DNA from: CAWABB01 sp963701735
Lineage (GTDB): Bacteria; Bacteroidota; Ignavibacteria; UBA10030; UBA6906
NCBI GenBank assembly: GCA_963701735.1
Contig: CAVPBI010000032.1
Span: 62,001-126,000 of the forward strand
Direction: 5' to 3'
DNA: 64,000 nt
In this document: piece by piece, positions 9,793 through 19,488 of the stretch
How positions within the stretch are numbered: the stretch's first letter is position 1
Layout of the letters: each line of letters starts with the position of its first letter
Position numbers and translations under genes: made by a program
Notes under the pieces: model-generated
Databases searched by the model: none
What the model was told of the DNA's origin: nothing
What the model saw: the letters and a program-made list of their open reading frames with translations, nothing else

Positions 9793-10445
9793 GCTGGTCT
9801 CCCGGAATCGGTGCGTGTCACCGCGACGCCCGCCGAGGCGAGATCGCGTAACAGCGTAGCGTTGTCGACGTAGCAGAACGCCCGCATGCCGAGCTGCTCC
9901 GCCGCGTCAACGTTGATCTGGATATCGTCGATATAGACGCAGGCTGCGGGGGGCAGCCCGAGCTTGCGGAGCGCATCGTGATACACGGCGGGGTCAGGCT
10001 TCATGGCGCCGACCTCGTAGGAGAGCGTGACGGTATCGAACAGTGGGAAAACGTCAACCGTCCGGATGCCGTACTCGAAATGCCACTCGCTCGTGTTTGA
10101 CACGAGGGCGAGACGGTAGCGCGGTTTCAGCACACGGATGATGTCGTGCGTCCCTGTGATGGGCGTGAAGATGTCGCAATAGGCCTTCCTGAATCCGTCG
10201 CGGTCGAGCCGCATGCCGGTCTTTGTCCGCACCTGCTCAAAGAACGCATCGGAGGTCAGCGAGCCCGATTCGTACCGGATGGCCAGATCCCGCACCTCCA
10301 TCATATGGCCTCGTATCGCGGCCGGCGCTGAACCGGATGCGTCGGCAAGGTTCCGGACCATCCGCTCGAGGTCGAACGAAGCGATGACCTGCCCGAAATC
10401 GAACAGGATTGCGGTTATGGGAATCTGAGAAGCCACGGGATCCAC
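9789..10445 (-). CDS. HAD family hydrolase
   Basis: The 218-residue protein has HAD motif I as FDFGQVIASFD, motif II as LALVSNTSEWHF and motifs III/IV as GAMKPDPAVY and VYIDDIQINVDAA. Motif I has Gly where the acid/base Asp usually sits (DFG rather than DxD). That occurs in the YihX-like branch of sugar-phosphate and nucleotide phosphatases, so catalysis may differ or the protein may be weakly active. It overlaps dcd. Substrate unknown. Confidence 0.85.
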   Translation of the reverse strand: MDPVASQIPITAILFDFGQVIASFDLERMVRNLADASGSAPAAIRGHMMEVRDLAIRYESGSLTSDAFFEQVRTKTGMRLDRDGFRKAYCDIFTPITGTHDIIRVLKPRYRLALVSNTSEWHFEYGIRTVDVFPLFDTVTLSYEVGAMKPDPAVYHDALRKLGLPPAACVYIDDIQINVDAAEQLGMRAFCYVDNATLLRDLASAGVAVTRTDSGRPA

Positions 10446-11921
10446 GGGGAAGTCTCAGAAGATACGAAAGGGGGGGTGGGATTGCAACGACAACCGGCTA
10501 CGGTTATCCTCCCTTTCGGGGGGTGCACGTACAGGCCGTTCTTCCGGAGAAGGTCGGCGAACACGTCGGGCTTGTCGGTGACGATGCCGTTGACCCCGGC
10601 CGCGAGCGAATGGAACATCTGCGCAGGATCGTTGATCGTCCAGTGCAGAACCGTCACGATGCGACTCTTACCGTTGTAGTCCCTGTCACGCGTCGCATCC
10701 GTAATCTCTTCCAGGTCGCCCGTTCTGAATCGCGCACCGATCGACACGACCTCGTTGTTCATCGTGCGCGCCACGGAGAGGGGGTTCTCCTTGAATCCCA
10801 GCATTGCACCGAAACTTCCTGACGCGTCGATAGGCAAAGTGGCAGCGCGTCTCACCGACAGAGCGGATGCCGCTGCGGAGCGCGTTGAGAATGGGTTCGC
10901 TCACGTTGGCAATGACGAGGTGCTCCGGCAGGTTCGGGAACTTCTTGAGCGTGCTTCCGAGCGCCTTCCCGTAGGCCGTGAATTTGGGGAGGTCGTCCTC
11001 GTTCCAGAGCGGTGGGTTCTTCATGTCGAAGAACAGCAGTTCGAGCCGGGCTGTCTCCCCGGAGCAGAACGTCAGGAACTCTTCCAGCGTCGGGATAGAA
11101 TGCTCGGCACCGTCCACGAGACGGTACCGGTAGAGGTCCCGCACCTGCCGCATCGTCAGCTTCAGAATATCAAACGTGTCTTTCGTCCGGACGGTCCTCC
11201 GGCGGACAACCCTGAACTCGCCGCCTTTGGGTTCCTTGATGAGTGCGATATCTCCGTCAAACTCAGGGGACGCGAGCTCGTACGGGAAATCCTCATACCG
11301 GACCCGGAGCGAATCCGGCCGCGGATCATGGAAGATCACGAGCCGCTTATCCCTGGTGAGGCAGATGTCGAACTCCAGCGCGTTTGCGCCGACATCGAGC
11401 GCTTGCCGGAACGAAGCGATCGTATTTTCCGGGAAGAAGTACGGCGCGCCACGATGGCCGATGTTGAAGATCCGGCGGACCGGGATGTAGAGCGTGAGCG
11501 GGTTCTGGGGGGAGGAGTCGACCCGCACGTCACTGTCGTCAAAGAACTCGTTGGTCTCGTACCCGTCGTCCCAGCCGGAATCCCAGCAGGGAATGCGGGA
11601 CGGGGCGTACACGGGGAGCACCGCCGGCGTCACCTCTTCGGGAGCCAGGAGGGTGCCTGTCACCTTCGAGAAATTCCCCCGCTTGAAGCCGACCCGGAAG
11701 TAATGCGACCGCGACACCTGATACAATCGCGCGTTCGCGACGAAGAGCCGCGTCGCCGGATCGGGCGTCAGCCGCAGGACATGCTCGGCCTCCTCGGGAT
11801 GGTACTCCTCGATCTCGGCGATATCGACGTCGATGCCCTCGAATACGTGAGTCCCGTCGCCCCGGGCGGGGTCATCGGTGACAGTGTCGAACAGCTTGAC
11901 CTTGACATACAGAGGTTTCAT
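10415..11921 (-). CDS. Glycerophosphodiester phosphodiesterase with extra N-terminal domain (frameshifted)
   Basis: From the ATG at 11921 about 145 residues form an unrecognised domain, predicted beta-rich and rich in acidic residues. The GDPD domain follows: NIGHRGAPYFFPENTIASFR, ALEFDICLTRDKRLVIFHD and LELLFFDMKNPP carry the catalytic His pair and the Glu/Asp metal ligands. Near 10833 one extra C shifts the frame; afterwards ASGSFGAMLGFKENPLS and GVNGIVTDKPDVF continue the family to its end. The last 30 residues overlap the HAD gene and look un-conserved. A run of seven C at the end may hide another indel and an earlier stop. Probable role: hydrolysis of glycerophosphodiesters from phospholipids. 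Confidence 0.82.
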
Positions 11922-11995
11922 GGCGGCTACCTGAACGTGAGCGTGTATGTCCGTCCTGCCGGGGGTGCCGGCCGGAGACACCGCGGCGACGCGCC

Positions 11996-13426
11996 CTATG
12001 CCTCCGCGCCTGCGAGAGTGACCGCCGTTTCGCGGATCAGCGACCAGGCGCGATCCACGTGGCGCTGCTGAACGTTCGTCTGGCCGATCACCATGCGGAT
12101 CGTGAAGGCGCCGTGCAGTCGCGTGTGCGTCATATAGAGCGACCCCGTGGCATTGAGCCGCTCGAGAAGCTCGGCGTTGAATGCATCGATTGCGGCATGA
12201 TCGGTCATGCCGGGGGGGACGTATCGGAAGCAGATGGTGTTGAGCGGCGCGGGCGCCAGCAGTTCGAACCCGGACTGCCGCCGGATCTCCCCGGCGAGTT
12301 GCTGCGCCATCCGGATGTCCCGCCTGACCTTCTCCTGGATGCCGGAGACGCCGAAGGAGCGGAGCACGAACCAGAGCTTGAGGGCCCGGAACCTGCGACC
12401 GAGCTGGATCCCCCAGTCGCGATAGTTGTCGACGGCCCCCGTACCGACGGTCTTGAGATATTCGGGGAGGATCTCAAAGGTCCGAACCAGCGGGGTCGGG
12501 TCGCGGACGAAATAGGCCGAGCAGTCGAAATTGGTCATCATCCACTTGTGCGGGTTGATGACGAATGTGTCGGCGTACTCCAACCCGTCGCTCATCCAGC
12601 GCATCTCGGGGAGCACCAGCGCGGTGCCCGCGAACGCGGCGTCGACATGCAACCAGACGTTGTGGCGCCTGCAGATCTCACCGATCGGACGGAGTGGGTC
12701 AATCGCAGTGGAACCCGTGGTCCCCAGGGCGGCGACGACGCACAGCGGGGTCAATCCCGCGCGAATATCCGCGGTGATCGCTTCCTCGAGCAGGTCCGGC
12801 CTGAGGGCGAACGCGTCGTCCACGGCAACCTTCCGGAGGTTCTCCTTCCCGATCCCCGCGATCTTGATCCCTTTCTCGATTGAGGAGTGGGTCTCCGTGG
12901 AGCAGTAGGCCGTGAAGTGCGGCGCGCCGGCAAACCCCCGCTCGTTGATACGGAAGTCCGACCGGGCCTCGCGTGCGCTCAGAATGGAGCAGAGCGTCGC
13001 GGTGGATGCTGTGTCCTGGATGACGCCCCGCCACGAGGAGGGCAGGCCGAGCATCTGTCCCAGCCACCCCATCATGCGCTCCTCGAGCTCGGTCGCGGCC
13101 GGAGAGGTCACCCAGCTCATACATTGCGCACCCAGCGTCGCCGTGAGCATCTCGGCGAGGACCGAAGGAGGGCTGGCGTTTGCAGGAAAGTACGCGAAGA
13201 AGGAAGGGTGTTGCCAGTGTGTCATCCCGGGGAGAATGACGCGCTTGAAATCCTCGAAGATGTCGGTGAAAGGTTCGGGTTGCTCGGGAGGCTCTGCCGG
13301 GAGCTTGTCGAGGATCTCCTTCGGCCGGACATGGGAGCGCACCGGGTAGGAGCGCACGGACTCCATGTAGTCGGCCATCCAGTCTACGAGATCATGCGCG
13401 TGCGTGCGAAACTCGTCCGGCGTCAT
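11996..13426 (-). CDS. Group II PLP-dependent decarboxylase (aromatic-L-amino-acid decarboxylase type)
   Basis: The 476-residue product has the PLP Lys in NPHKWMM (near residue 294), the cofactor-binding Asp in WLHVDAAFAGTA, and the substrate loop HPSFFAYFPANASPPSVLAE typical of aromatic/tyrosine and phenylacetaldehyde-synthase-like decarboxylases. The ATG at 13426 is 11 bases past the LonB stop, which excludes the longer reading. Substrate (Tyr, Trp, Phe or Dopa-like) cannot be decided from sequence by eye. In bacteria these enzymes make biogenic amines. Confidence 0.9.
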   Translation of the reverse strand: MTPDEFRTHAHDLVDWMADYMESVRSYPVRSHVRPKEILDKLPAEPPEQPEPFTDIFEDFKRVILPGMTHWQHPSFFAYFPANASPPSVLAEMLTATLGAQCMSWVTSPAATELEERMMGWLGQMLGLPSSWRGVIQDTASTATLCSILSAREARSDFRINERGFAGAPHFTAYCSTETHSSIEKGIKIAGIGKENLRKVAVDDAFALRPDLLEEAITADIRAGLTPLCVVAALGTTGSTAIDPLRPIGEICRRHNVWLHVDAAFAGTALVLPEMRWMSDGLEYADTFVINPHKWMMTNFDCSAYFVRDPTPLVRTFEILPEYLKTVGTGAVDNYRDWGIQLGRRFRALKLWFVLRSFGVSGIQEKVRRDIRMAQQLAGEIRRQSGFELLAPAPLNTICFRYVPPGMTDHAAIDAFNAELLERLNATGSLYMTHTRLHGAFTIRMVIGQTNVQQRHVDRAWSLIRETAVTLAGAEA

Positions 13427-13436
13427 GGCCTTGCCG

Positions 13437-15914
13437 CTACTTGTTGTCCTGCTTCTTCCCCGCCCGCGCAAAACGCTTGAGCCGTTCGTCGACCAGCGCG
13501 TACACGCTCTTCGTGGTGAACCCGGTGCGCGTGTGCTGTCCGGCGGGCCGGCCCGTCAGGAGTTCGATCCCCTCGGCGATCGTGCCCACGGCGTAGATGT
13601 GGAACGTCCCCGCCCGCACGGCGTCCACCACGTCGTGACGGAGCATCAGGTCCTGGATGTTCTGCTTCGGAATGAGGACCCCCTGCGTGCCCGTAAGACC
13701 CCGGGCGCGGCAGACGTCGAAGAACCCTTCGATCTTCAGATTGACTCCGCCAATCGGCTGGATCTCTCCATGCTGGTTCACCGAGCCCGTGACGGCGAGG
13801 TCCTGCCGCAGCGGGAGGTCGGAGAGGCTCGAGAGCACCGCGTACACTTCCGTGGAGGAAGCGCTGTCGCCGTCGACGCCGGAGTACGACTGCTCGAACG
13901 CGATGCTCGCGCTGAGGTCAAGCGGGTGGTGCTGTGCGAAGATGCTCCGGAGGAACCCGCTGAGGATCAGCACCCCCTTGTTATGCGAGGGGCCGCTCAT
14001 CGCGGACTCGCGTTCGATGTTGATGATGCCGGCCTTGCCCATGGACGTCTTCGCGGTGATGCGCGAAGGCTTGCCGAACTCGTACTCGCCCATATTGTAG
14101 ACCGACAGGCCGTTGACCTGGCCGATCACCGATCCCTGCGTATCAATCATGATCGAACCGTCGTCGATCATCTCCTGGATCTTCTCTTCGACCAGGCGCA
14201 CGCGTTCGATCCGCTCGTCGATGGCCTTCCGCACATGGCTGCGCGTCACGCTGGCGGCGCCATCGCGGGCCGTCCAGTAGCTCGCCTCACGCAGCACGTC
14301 GGCGAGGATAGAGAATCGAGTGGAGAGCTTGTTCTGCCTGCCGGAGAGGCGGACGCCATACTCGATCACTTCGGCCACAGCCGCCATATCGAACGAGAGG
14401 AGGTGCTCCTGGTCGCAGAGGGCCTTGATGAATGACAGGTAGCTCTGGATCGAGGTCGGGTTGTTCGGCATTTCGCTGTCGAAATCCGCGCGGATCTTGA
14501 AGATTTCGCGAAAGTCCTCGTCCAGCCCGTACAGCAGGTGATAGATGTACGGGTCGCCGATCATGATGACCTTCACGTTCAGCTTGATCGGCTCGGGTTT
14601 CAGCGCGGAGGTGCCGCCGAGGAGGCCGATCTCGATCGGCTGGATCTCGATTTCGTGGTTCCGCAGGACGCGCTTGAGCATCGTCCAGACCCCCGGCTCG
14701 GTCAGCGCATCCAGCGCGTCCAGGACCAGATACCCTCCGTCAGCCTTCAGGAGCGAGCCGGCCTTGATGCGCGTAAAGTCGGTGCGCCAGGCGCCGTTGC
14801 GGTCCACGACGCGCTCGATTGTCCCGAAGATGTTCTTGTAGCGGGGGTTGCGCTCCATGATGACGGGGACGCCCTGCTCGGTGCTGTTGTCGACGATGAC
14901 GTTGACCTCGAACTCGATGAAGGCGTCCTCTTCCTTCGGGAGCTGGATGCCGAGCATGGAGGACGGCTGTTCCTCGCGCTGCTGGAAGCGGCTCAGGTTG
15001 TCGACAATGTTCTTCTCGAGCTCGACGAGGAACTCCTGGAGCCGGTCGTTCGGGTAACGCGTCCGGATGTCCTGCAGCAGCTCTTCGACCACAGGGACAA
15101 CGATCTTGTGATTGAGGTCCTCGATCGATTTCTTCGCGCGCCGTTCGATGTTCCGCATTTCGCGCATGACGCGGTCCATCTGTGCCTCGAGGTCGGCGTG
15201 CTGGGCCAGGACGGCCTGCAGTTCGTCCCTCGTGATCTCTCCGCTCTCGGCCCGGGCGTGCATCTGGTCAAGCCCGACCGGGTTACTGTCGACGACGGGT
15301 GCGATCTCCGGGCGCGTACTGGCGGCTCCCTGCACCTGTACCACTTCGAAGCCCTTCGATTTCACCTTCTTCTCGAAGTCCTTCAGGACACTGCGCTGCC
15401 GCTCCTGGAAATGATCCAGCGTCGCCTTTCGCTGCTCGATATAGCGCCGGCTCTCAAAGACAGCCGGAATGCTTTTCTGGAGTTCCGCGAGCAGCGACGC
15501 CATGTCCTGCTTCAACTGAGCGCCCTGGCCGGCGGGAAGCATCACGGCCACCGGTGCGTCGGGATCGCGGAAGTTGTGGAGGTAGCATTTGTCCGTCAGA
15601 TCGACGTGCCGCCGGGCCGCCTCGAGCAGCATGCGTTTGATTGTGGCCGTCTTTCCCGTCCCCGGGAGGCCCGTCACGAAGATGTTGTAGCCGTAGTGGC
15701 GCATCTCCATGCCGACCTGCAGCGCGCGGAGGGCCCGGTCCTGCCCGATGATTTCGCGGAGGGGCCTGACGTCTCCCATGCTCGAGATCCCCAGCGCGGC
15801 GGGGGTGCACACCCAGCGCAACGCCTTCGTGGGGACCGCAAATCTGGCTGGGCCGCCACGTGGCCGGCGGGACCGGCTGGCTGTTCTGGCAGGCGTGCGA
15901 CGGGTCTGTTTCAT
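13437..15914 (-). CDS. LonB-like ATP-dependent protease (AAA+ and S16 peptidase)
   Basis: The 825-residue protein starts with a basic leader, then KALRWVCTPAALG as in the YcbZ/LonB family. It has Walker A GLPGTGKT at residues 82-89, a long charged helical insertion (about 130-330), and a C-terminal Lon protease domain. The catalytic Ser is in GDSASS (near 684) and the Lys in NLKIEGFF (near 727), 43 residues apart as in Lon. No N-terminal substrate-binding LAN domain is present. It probably degrades damaged or regulatory proteins in the cytoplasm. It starts 16 bases after the rodA stop. Confidence 0.93.
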   Translation of the reverse strand: MKQTRRTPARTASRSRRPRGGPARFAVPTKALRWVCTPAALGISSMGDVRPLREIIGQDRALRALQVGMEMRHYGYNIFVTGLPGTGKTATIKRMLLEAARRHVDLTDKCYLHNFRDPDAPVAVMLPAGQGAQLKQDMASLLAELQKSIPAVFESRRYIEQRKATLDHFQERQRSVLKDFEKKVKSKGFEVVQVQGAASTRPEIAPVVDSNPVGLDQMHARAESGEITRDELQAVLAQHADLEAQMDRVMREMRNIERRAKKSIEDLNHKIVVPVVEELLQDIRTRYPNDRLQEFLVELEKNIVDNLSRFQQREEQPSSMLGIQLPKEEDAFIEFEVNVIVDNSTEQGVPVIMERNPRYKNIFGTIERVVDRNGAWRTDFTRIKAGSLLKADGGYLVLDALDALTEPGVWTMLKRVLRNHEIEIQPIEIGLLGGTSALKPEPIKLNVKVIMIGDPYIYHLLYGLDEDFREIFKIRADFDSEMPNNPTSIQSYLSFIKALCDQEHLLSFDMAAVAEVIEYGVRLSGRQNKLSTRFSILADVLREASYWTARDGAASVTRSHVRKAIDERIERVRLVEEKIQEMIDDGSIMIDTQGSVIGQVNGLSVYNMGEYEFGKPSRITAKTSMGKAGIINIERESAMSGPSHNKGVLILSGFLRSIFAQHHPLDLSASIAFEQSYSGVDGDSASSTEVYAVLSSLSDLPLRQDLAVTGSVNQHGEIQPIGGVNLKIEGFFDVCRARGLTGTQGVLIPKQNIQDLMLRHDVVDAVRAGTFHIYAVGTIAEGIELLTGRPAGQHTRTGFTTKSVYALVDERLKRFARAGKKQDNK

Positions 15915-15930
15915 ACGAGGGATCCGCTGA

Positions 15931-17148
15931 TCAATGGGCTTTTCTGTTTGCGTACAGGTTCATCAGGATGCCGACCATCGCCATGGAGGCCAACAGGGCG
16001 GAACCGCCGTAGCTGAGGAACGGCAACGGCACGCCGATCACCGGAAGCAGGCCGACCGCCATCCCGATGTTGATGATCGCGTGAATACCGATGATGCCGA
16101 AGAACCCGATGGCCGTGAAGCTTGCGAACCGGCTGTTGACCGTGGACGCGATCGAGACGCAGCGTGCGAGGAGCAGCGCGAAGAGCGCGAGCACGACGGT
16201 CGCGCCGAGGAACCCGAACTCCTCGCCGGGGACGCAGAAGATGAAGTCGGTCCACTGTTCGGGGATGAAGTTCAGCTGGGTTTGCGAGCCCTGCAGGTAT
16301 CCTTTCCCGAACAGCCCGCCCGATCCGATCGCCACCTTGGATTGCAGGATGTTGTAGCCGGCGCCGAGCGGGTCGGCATTCGGGTCGAGGAACGTCGAAA
16401 TGCGCTTCTGCTGGTACGGTTTCAGGCGGTCGTAGATGACCTGCACCGAGAGGCCGACGAGTGTCGTCACGGCGAAGACGATCGCGGCAGCGAGGCGGTT
16501 TTCCTTCGAGAAGAACAGGAGGGTGCCGATGACGACGATCGCAATCAGAAACGGCGTGGTTCCGATCAGCGCGGCGATGGCAACGAGCCCCGGTGCCGTC
16601 AACGCGAGAAGCACGAACCGCGTGGCGCCGCCCCAGAACAGGATCGGGAAGAGCAGGCCGAGAAAGATGATGGCTGTTCCCGTGTCGGGCTGCAGCATGA
16701 TCAGCACGACGGGAGTCATCACGATCGCGGCGGCGACGCCGAAGTCCTTGATGTTCCCGAGCGAGACGTTCGGCCGGCTGAGGTACGACGCCAGCGCGAG
16801 GACTGTGGTGATCTTGGCGAACTCGGCCGGCTGCAGGCGAAACGCTCCGAAGTTGAACCAGCTCGTGGACCCGGACACGGTCCGGCCGATCACGAGCACC
16901 GCGATCAGCAGGGCGATCGTGAGACCGTACGCCGGGAAGGAGACGGCCTGAAGAACGCGGAAGGGAAGAAGGACGGCGAAGAGCAGAACGAGCACCCCGA
17001 CCCCAGCCCAGGTAAGCTGCTTATAGAAGATCGCCGACGCGCGCGCATCGTAGGTGGCGCTGTAGATCGACACCAGCCCGATGGCGACGAGCGCAATCGC
17101 GATCGCAAACGTCTTGAGGTCGAAGAATTCGCCGACGATCTTGCTCAT
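15931..17148 (-). CDS. rodA: Rod-shape determining peptidoglycan polymerase RodA
   Basis: The 405-residue SEDS-family membrane protein has about ten hydrophobic segments. It is the glycosyltransferase that polymerises lipid II during elongation, partnered with PBP2. Conserved SEDS elements are QPAEFAKI, MLQPDTGTA, DPLGAGYNILQSKVAIGSGG and GVPLPFLSYGGSALL. The start at 17148 overlaps the mrdA stop (ATGA) and has an AGAGGG ribosome site. Gene order mreBCD-mrdA-rodA is the classical elongasome cluster. Confidence 0.96.
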   Translation of the reverse strand: MSKIVGEFFDLKTFAIAIALVAIGLVSIYSATYDARASAIFYKQLTWAGVGVLVLLFAVLLPFRVLQAVSFPAYGLTIALLIAVLVIGRTVSGSTSWFNFGAFRLQPAEFAKITTVLALASYLSRPNVSLGNIKDFGVAAAIVMTPVVLIMLQPDTGTAIIFLGLLFPILFWGGATRFVLLALTAPGLVAIAALIGTTPFLIAIVVIGTLLFFSKENRLAAAIVFAVTTLVGLSVQVIYDRLKPYQQKRISTFLDPNADPLGAGYNILQSKVAIGSGGLFGKGYLQGSQTQLNFIPEQWTDFIFCVPGEEFGFLGATVVLALFALLLARCVSIASTVNSRFASFTAIGFFGIIGIHAIINIGMAVGLLPVIGVPLPFLSYGGSALLASMAMVGILMNLYANRKAH

Positions 17149-18989
17149 CGTCCCTCTTCTGCTGCCGCGATCGGACGCGACGGCCTGGAGGCCGGCGGCG
17201 TGCCACCCGGCTGGGTCTCTGTCGGCGGGAGAATGCGGCGGAGATACCGCTCCATACATTTCCCCGCTACCGGGGCCGCAAACGATCCTCCGAATCCCGC
17301 ATTCTCGACCAGCACTGCCATCGCGATGCGCGGGTTATCGAACGGGGCGAACCCGACATACCACGCGTGGTCCTTGCCGTGGGGGTTCTGCGCCGTGCCG
17401 GTCTTCCCGGCTGCTTCCATTCCCTGGATGCGCGCCATTCCACCGGTACCGCCCGGTTCCTGCACCACGCGTCGCATCCCCTCGCGCACGATATCCCATG
17501 ACCGCGGTGAAATCTTCAACATGCGGGTCTGGAACAGGACAGTGTCGATGCTGTTGTGCTGACGGTCGACGACCGCGCGAACGGTGTGGGGCTGATGGTA
17601 CGCTCCCCTGTTTGCGAGGACCATCGCGTACACGGCCATCTGGAGCGGGGTGACGCCGAGTTCTCCCTGCCCGATGCCGAGGCTCGGCAGGAAACCGCGC
17701 GTCCAGCCGTTGACGCCATACCGCCGGTTCATGAAGGCCGTCGAGGGCATGAGCCCCGGGCTCTCTTCAAGAATGTCCATGCCGGTCAGCTTGCCGAACC
17801 CGAACCGTGAGCCCATTTCCGACCAGGAGTCAAGTCCGACCTTCATCATGAGCTGGTAATAGTAGACATTGCACGATCTCTGGATCGACTCGATCATATC
17901 GGTCGATCCGTGTACATGGAGATCCTTGAAGACTTTGTTGCCGATCCTGAACGACCCGCCGCAACTGACGCGCCAGCCGGGCTGCACGACGTTGTTCTCG
18001 AGTGCGGCCAGGGCCAGGATCATCTTGAACGTCGAGCCCGGAGGATAGCGCGTGAGCGTGGCGCGGTTGAACAGGGGGTGTGTCGGGTTAGCGTTGAGGG
18101 ATCGCCAGAGATCGGGCGAGGTCACGCCGCTGAAGATGCCCAGGTCGTAGTCGGGCTTGCTGACCATCGCGAGGATGCCGCCGTCCGTCGGATCGATGGC
18201 CACCACCGCGCCCGCACGGTCTGTCAACAGGGATTCCGCGAAGGCCTGCAGATCGGCGTCGAGTGTCAGGAGAAGATCCTGTCCGTCTACGGCCGGGAGG
18301 TCCTGCCGTCCGTTGTCGAAGCTGCCGACCACCTGACCGTGGACGTTGACGGTGCTGAACTCCGCGCCTTTGGCTCCGCGCAGCGATCGCTCGTACTGTG
18401 CCTCGAGCCCGGTGGATCCGACCACATCTCCCTGCTCATACCCTTCGCCGAACTGGGCGAGCTGCCCCTCGGAGATTTCCTTCGTGTAGCCGAACAGGTG
18501 CGAGGCCCTCGCGGCGGTCGGGTAGAAACGCTTCGATTCGATCTGGTACGTGACGCCCGGGAGCGCGTCGCGCATCTCTTCGAGGGCCGAGAGCGTCTTG
18601 AAGTCGATGTCGCGTTGAATCTTGACGGGCGCGAAGCGCGAATACGCTTCTCCGCGCGCAAGGCGCCCGGCGAGGTCTGCCCCGTCGAGGCCGAGCATAT
18701 GCGCCAGGGACGGGATCGCGCGCCGGTCGAATTCGAACGGCATGATCGTCACGGTGAAAGCGGGGCGGTTGTCGACGACCAGAACGCCGTGGCGGTCGAA
18801 CATCATCCCGCGGACCGGCTCGCGCGGGATGATTCGGATGCTGTTCTCTTCGGACTTCTTGCCGTATTCCTCGCGGTAGATGAGCTGGAGCTGGTAGAGC
18901 CGGCCCATCAGGACGAGGAACACCACGCCGATGAGGGCGTACAGCACCCGCCGCTTTCTGTAGACGTGCAGTTCGTCGTGAAGACCCAT
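17145..18989 (-). CDS. mrdA: Penicillin-binding protein 2 (elongasome transpeptidase)
   Basis: The 614-residue class B PBP has a membrane anchor at about 14-30, a pedestal domain (PREPVRGMMFDRHG), and a transpeptidase domain with the active SxxK in GSTFK (Ser near 319), SxN in RSCNVYYY, and KTG in AAGKTGTAQNPHG. It crosslinks peptidoglycan during lateral growth with RodA. It starts six bases past the mreD stop and overlaps rodA. Confidence 0.96.
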   Translation of the reverse strand: MGLHDELHVYRKRRVLYALIGVVFLVLMGRLYQLQLIYREEYGKKSEENSIRIIPREPVRGMMFDRHGVLVVDNRPAFTVTIMPFEFDRRAIPSLAHMLGLDGADLAGRLARGEAYSRFAPVKIQRDIDFKTLSALEEMRDALPGVTYQIESKRFYPTAARASHLFGYTKEISEGQLAQFGEGYEQGDVVGSTGLEAQYERSLRGAKGAEFSTVNVHGQVVGSFDNGRQDLPAVDGQDLLLTLDADLQAFAESLLTDRAGAVVAIDPTDGGILAMVSKPDYDLGIFSGVTSPDLWRSLNANPTHPLFNRATLTRYPPGSTFKMILALAALENNVVQPGWRVSCGGSFRIGNKVFKDLHVHGSTDMIESIQRSCNVYYYQLMMKVGLDSWSEMGSRFGFGKLTGMDILEESPGLMPSTAFMNRRYGVNGWTRGFLPSLGIGQGELGVTPLQMAVYAMVLANRGAYHQPHTVRAVVDRQHNSIDTVLFQTRMLKISPRSWDIVREGMRRVVQEPGGTGGMARIQGMEAAGKTGTAQNPHGKDHAWYVGFAPFDNPRIAMAVLVENAGFGGSFAAPVAGKCMERYLRRILPPTETQPGGTPPASRPSRPIAAAEEGR

Positions 18990-18995
18990 GCGCTC

Positions 18996-19484
18996 TCAGG
19001 CGTACTTGCGACCGATCCAGAACATCGGTACGAGCCCCGCGGCCGCAGTATAGAGCAGTGCCGGGAGGCCGTATCGGAGCAGAATCCACAGCCAGCTGAA
19101 CCCGCTTCCCTGGAGGAAGATAACGAAATAGAGGACATTGTGCATCGCGCCGGCGAGCAGCACGATCACCGGGAACTGCGAGCCACCCAGCGTCTGGAAG
19201 GTCTTGTTCTCGTTGTAGAAGTACCCCGCAAGGAAGCCGGCGACGGTCTTGGTCAGCGCCGAGAGCCCCATCACGCCGTCGCCGCCGCTGAGCAGATCAA
19301 GGGTGAGCCCGATGAAGAAGCCGGCGAGCGTTCCGGGGATCTGGCCCCTGCGGATTGCGATGCTGATCACGAGCAGGAGGGGGAGGTCCGGGACGACGTC
19401 GCCGATCGCGATGAAGGGGACGATGGTGGTGTGCACCAGCAGCACCGCGATCGTGAGGGCGATATCGACGAGGAGCGAGCGCAT
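18996..19484 (-). CDS. mreD: Rod-shape determining protein MreD
   Basis: The 162-residue protein has about five hydrophobic segments. FFIGLTLDLLSGGDGVMGLSAL and FLAGYFYNENK are typical of MreD. The ATG at 19484 begins four bases after the mreC stop. MreD is a membrane component of the elongasome linking MreB/MreC to RodA-PBP2. Identity rests on hydropathy, local motifs and position between mreC and mrdA. Confidence 0.9.
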   Translation of the reverse strand: MRSLLVDIALTIAVLLVHTTIVPFIAIGDVVPDLPLLLVISIAIRRGQIPGTLAGFFIGLTLDLLSGGDGVMGLSALTKTVAGFLAGYFYNENKTFQTLGGSQFPVIVLLAGAMHNVLYFVIFLQGSGFSWLWILLRYGLPALLYTAAAGLVPMFWIGRKYA

Positions 19485-19488
19485 AGGG

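Noticed and set aside
14538..16016. A plus-strand open frame of 492 codons opposite the LonB-like gene
   Set aside because: Antisense shadow, rich in Asp, Arg and Leu from reversed codons.
17195..17220. GGTGGCAC-like sequence on the minus strand within mrdA
   Set aside because: It lies inside the coding region (GTPPAS) and lacks the second half of the motif.
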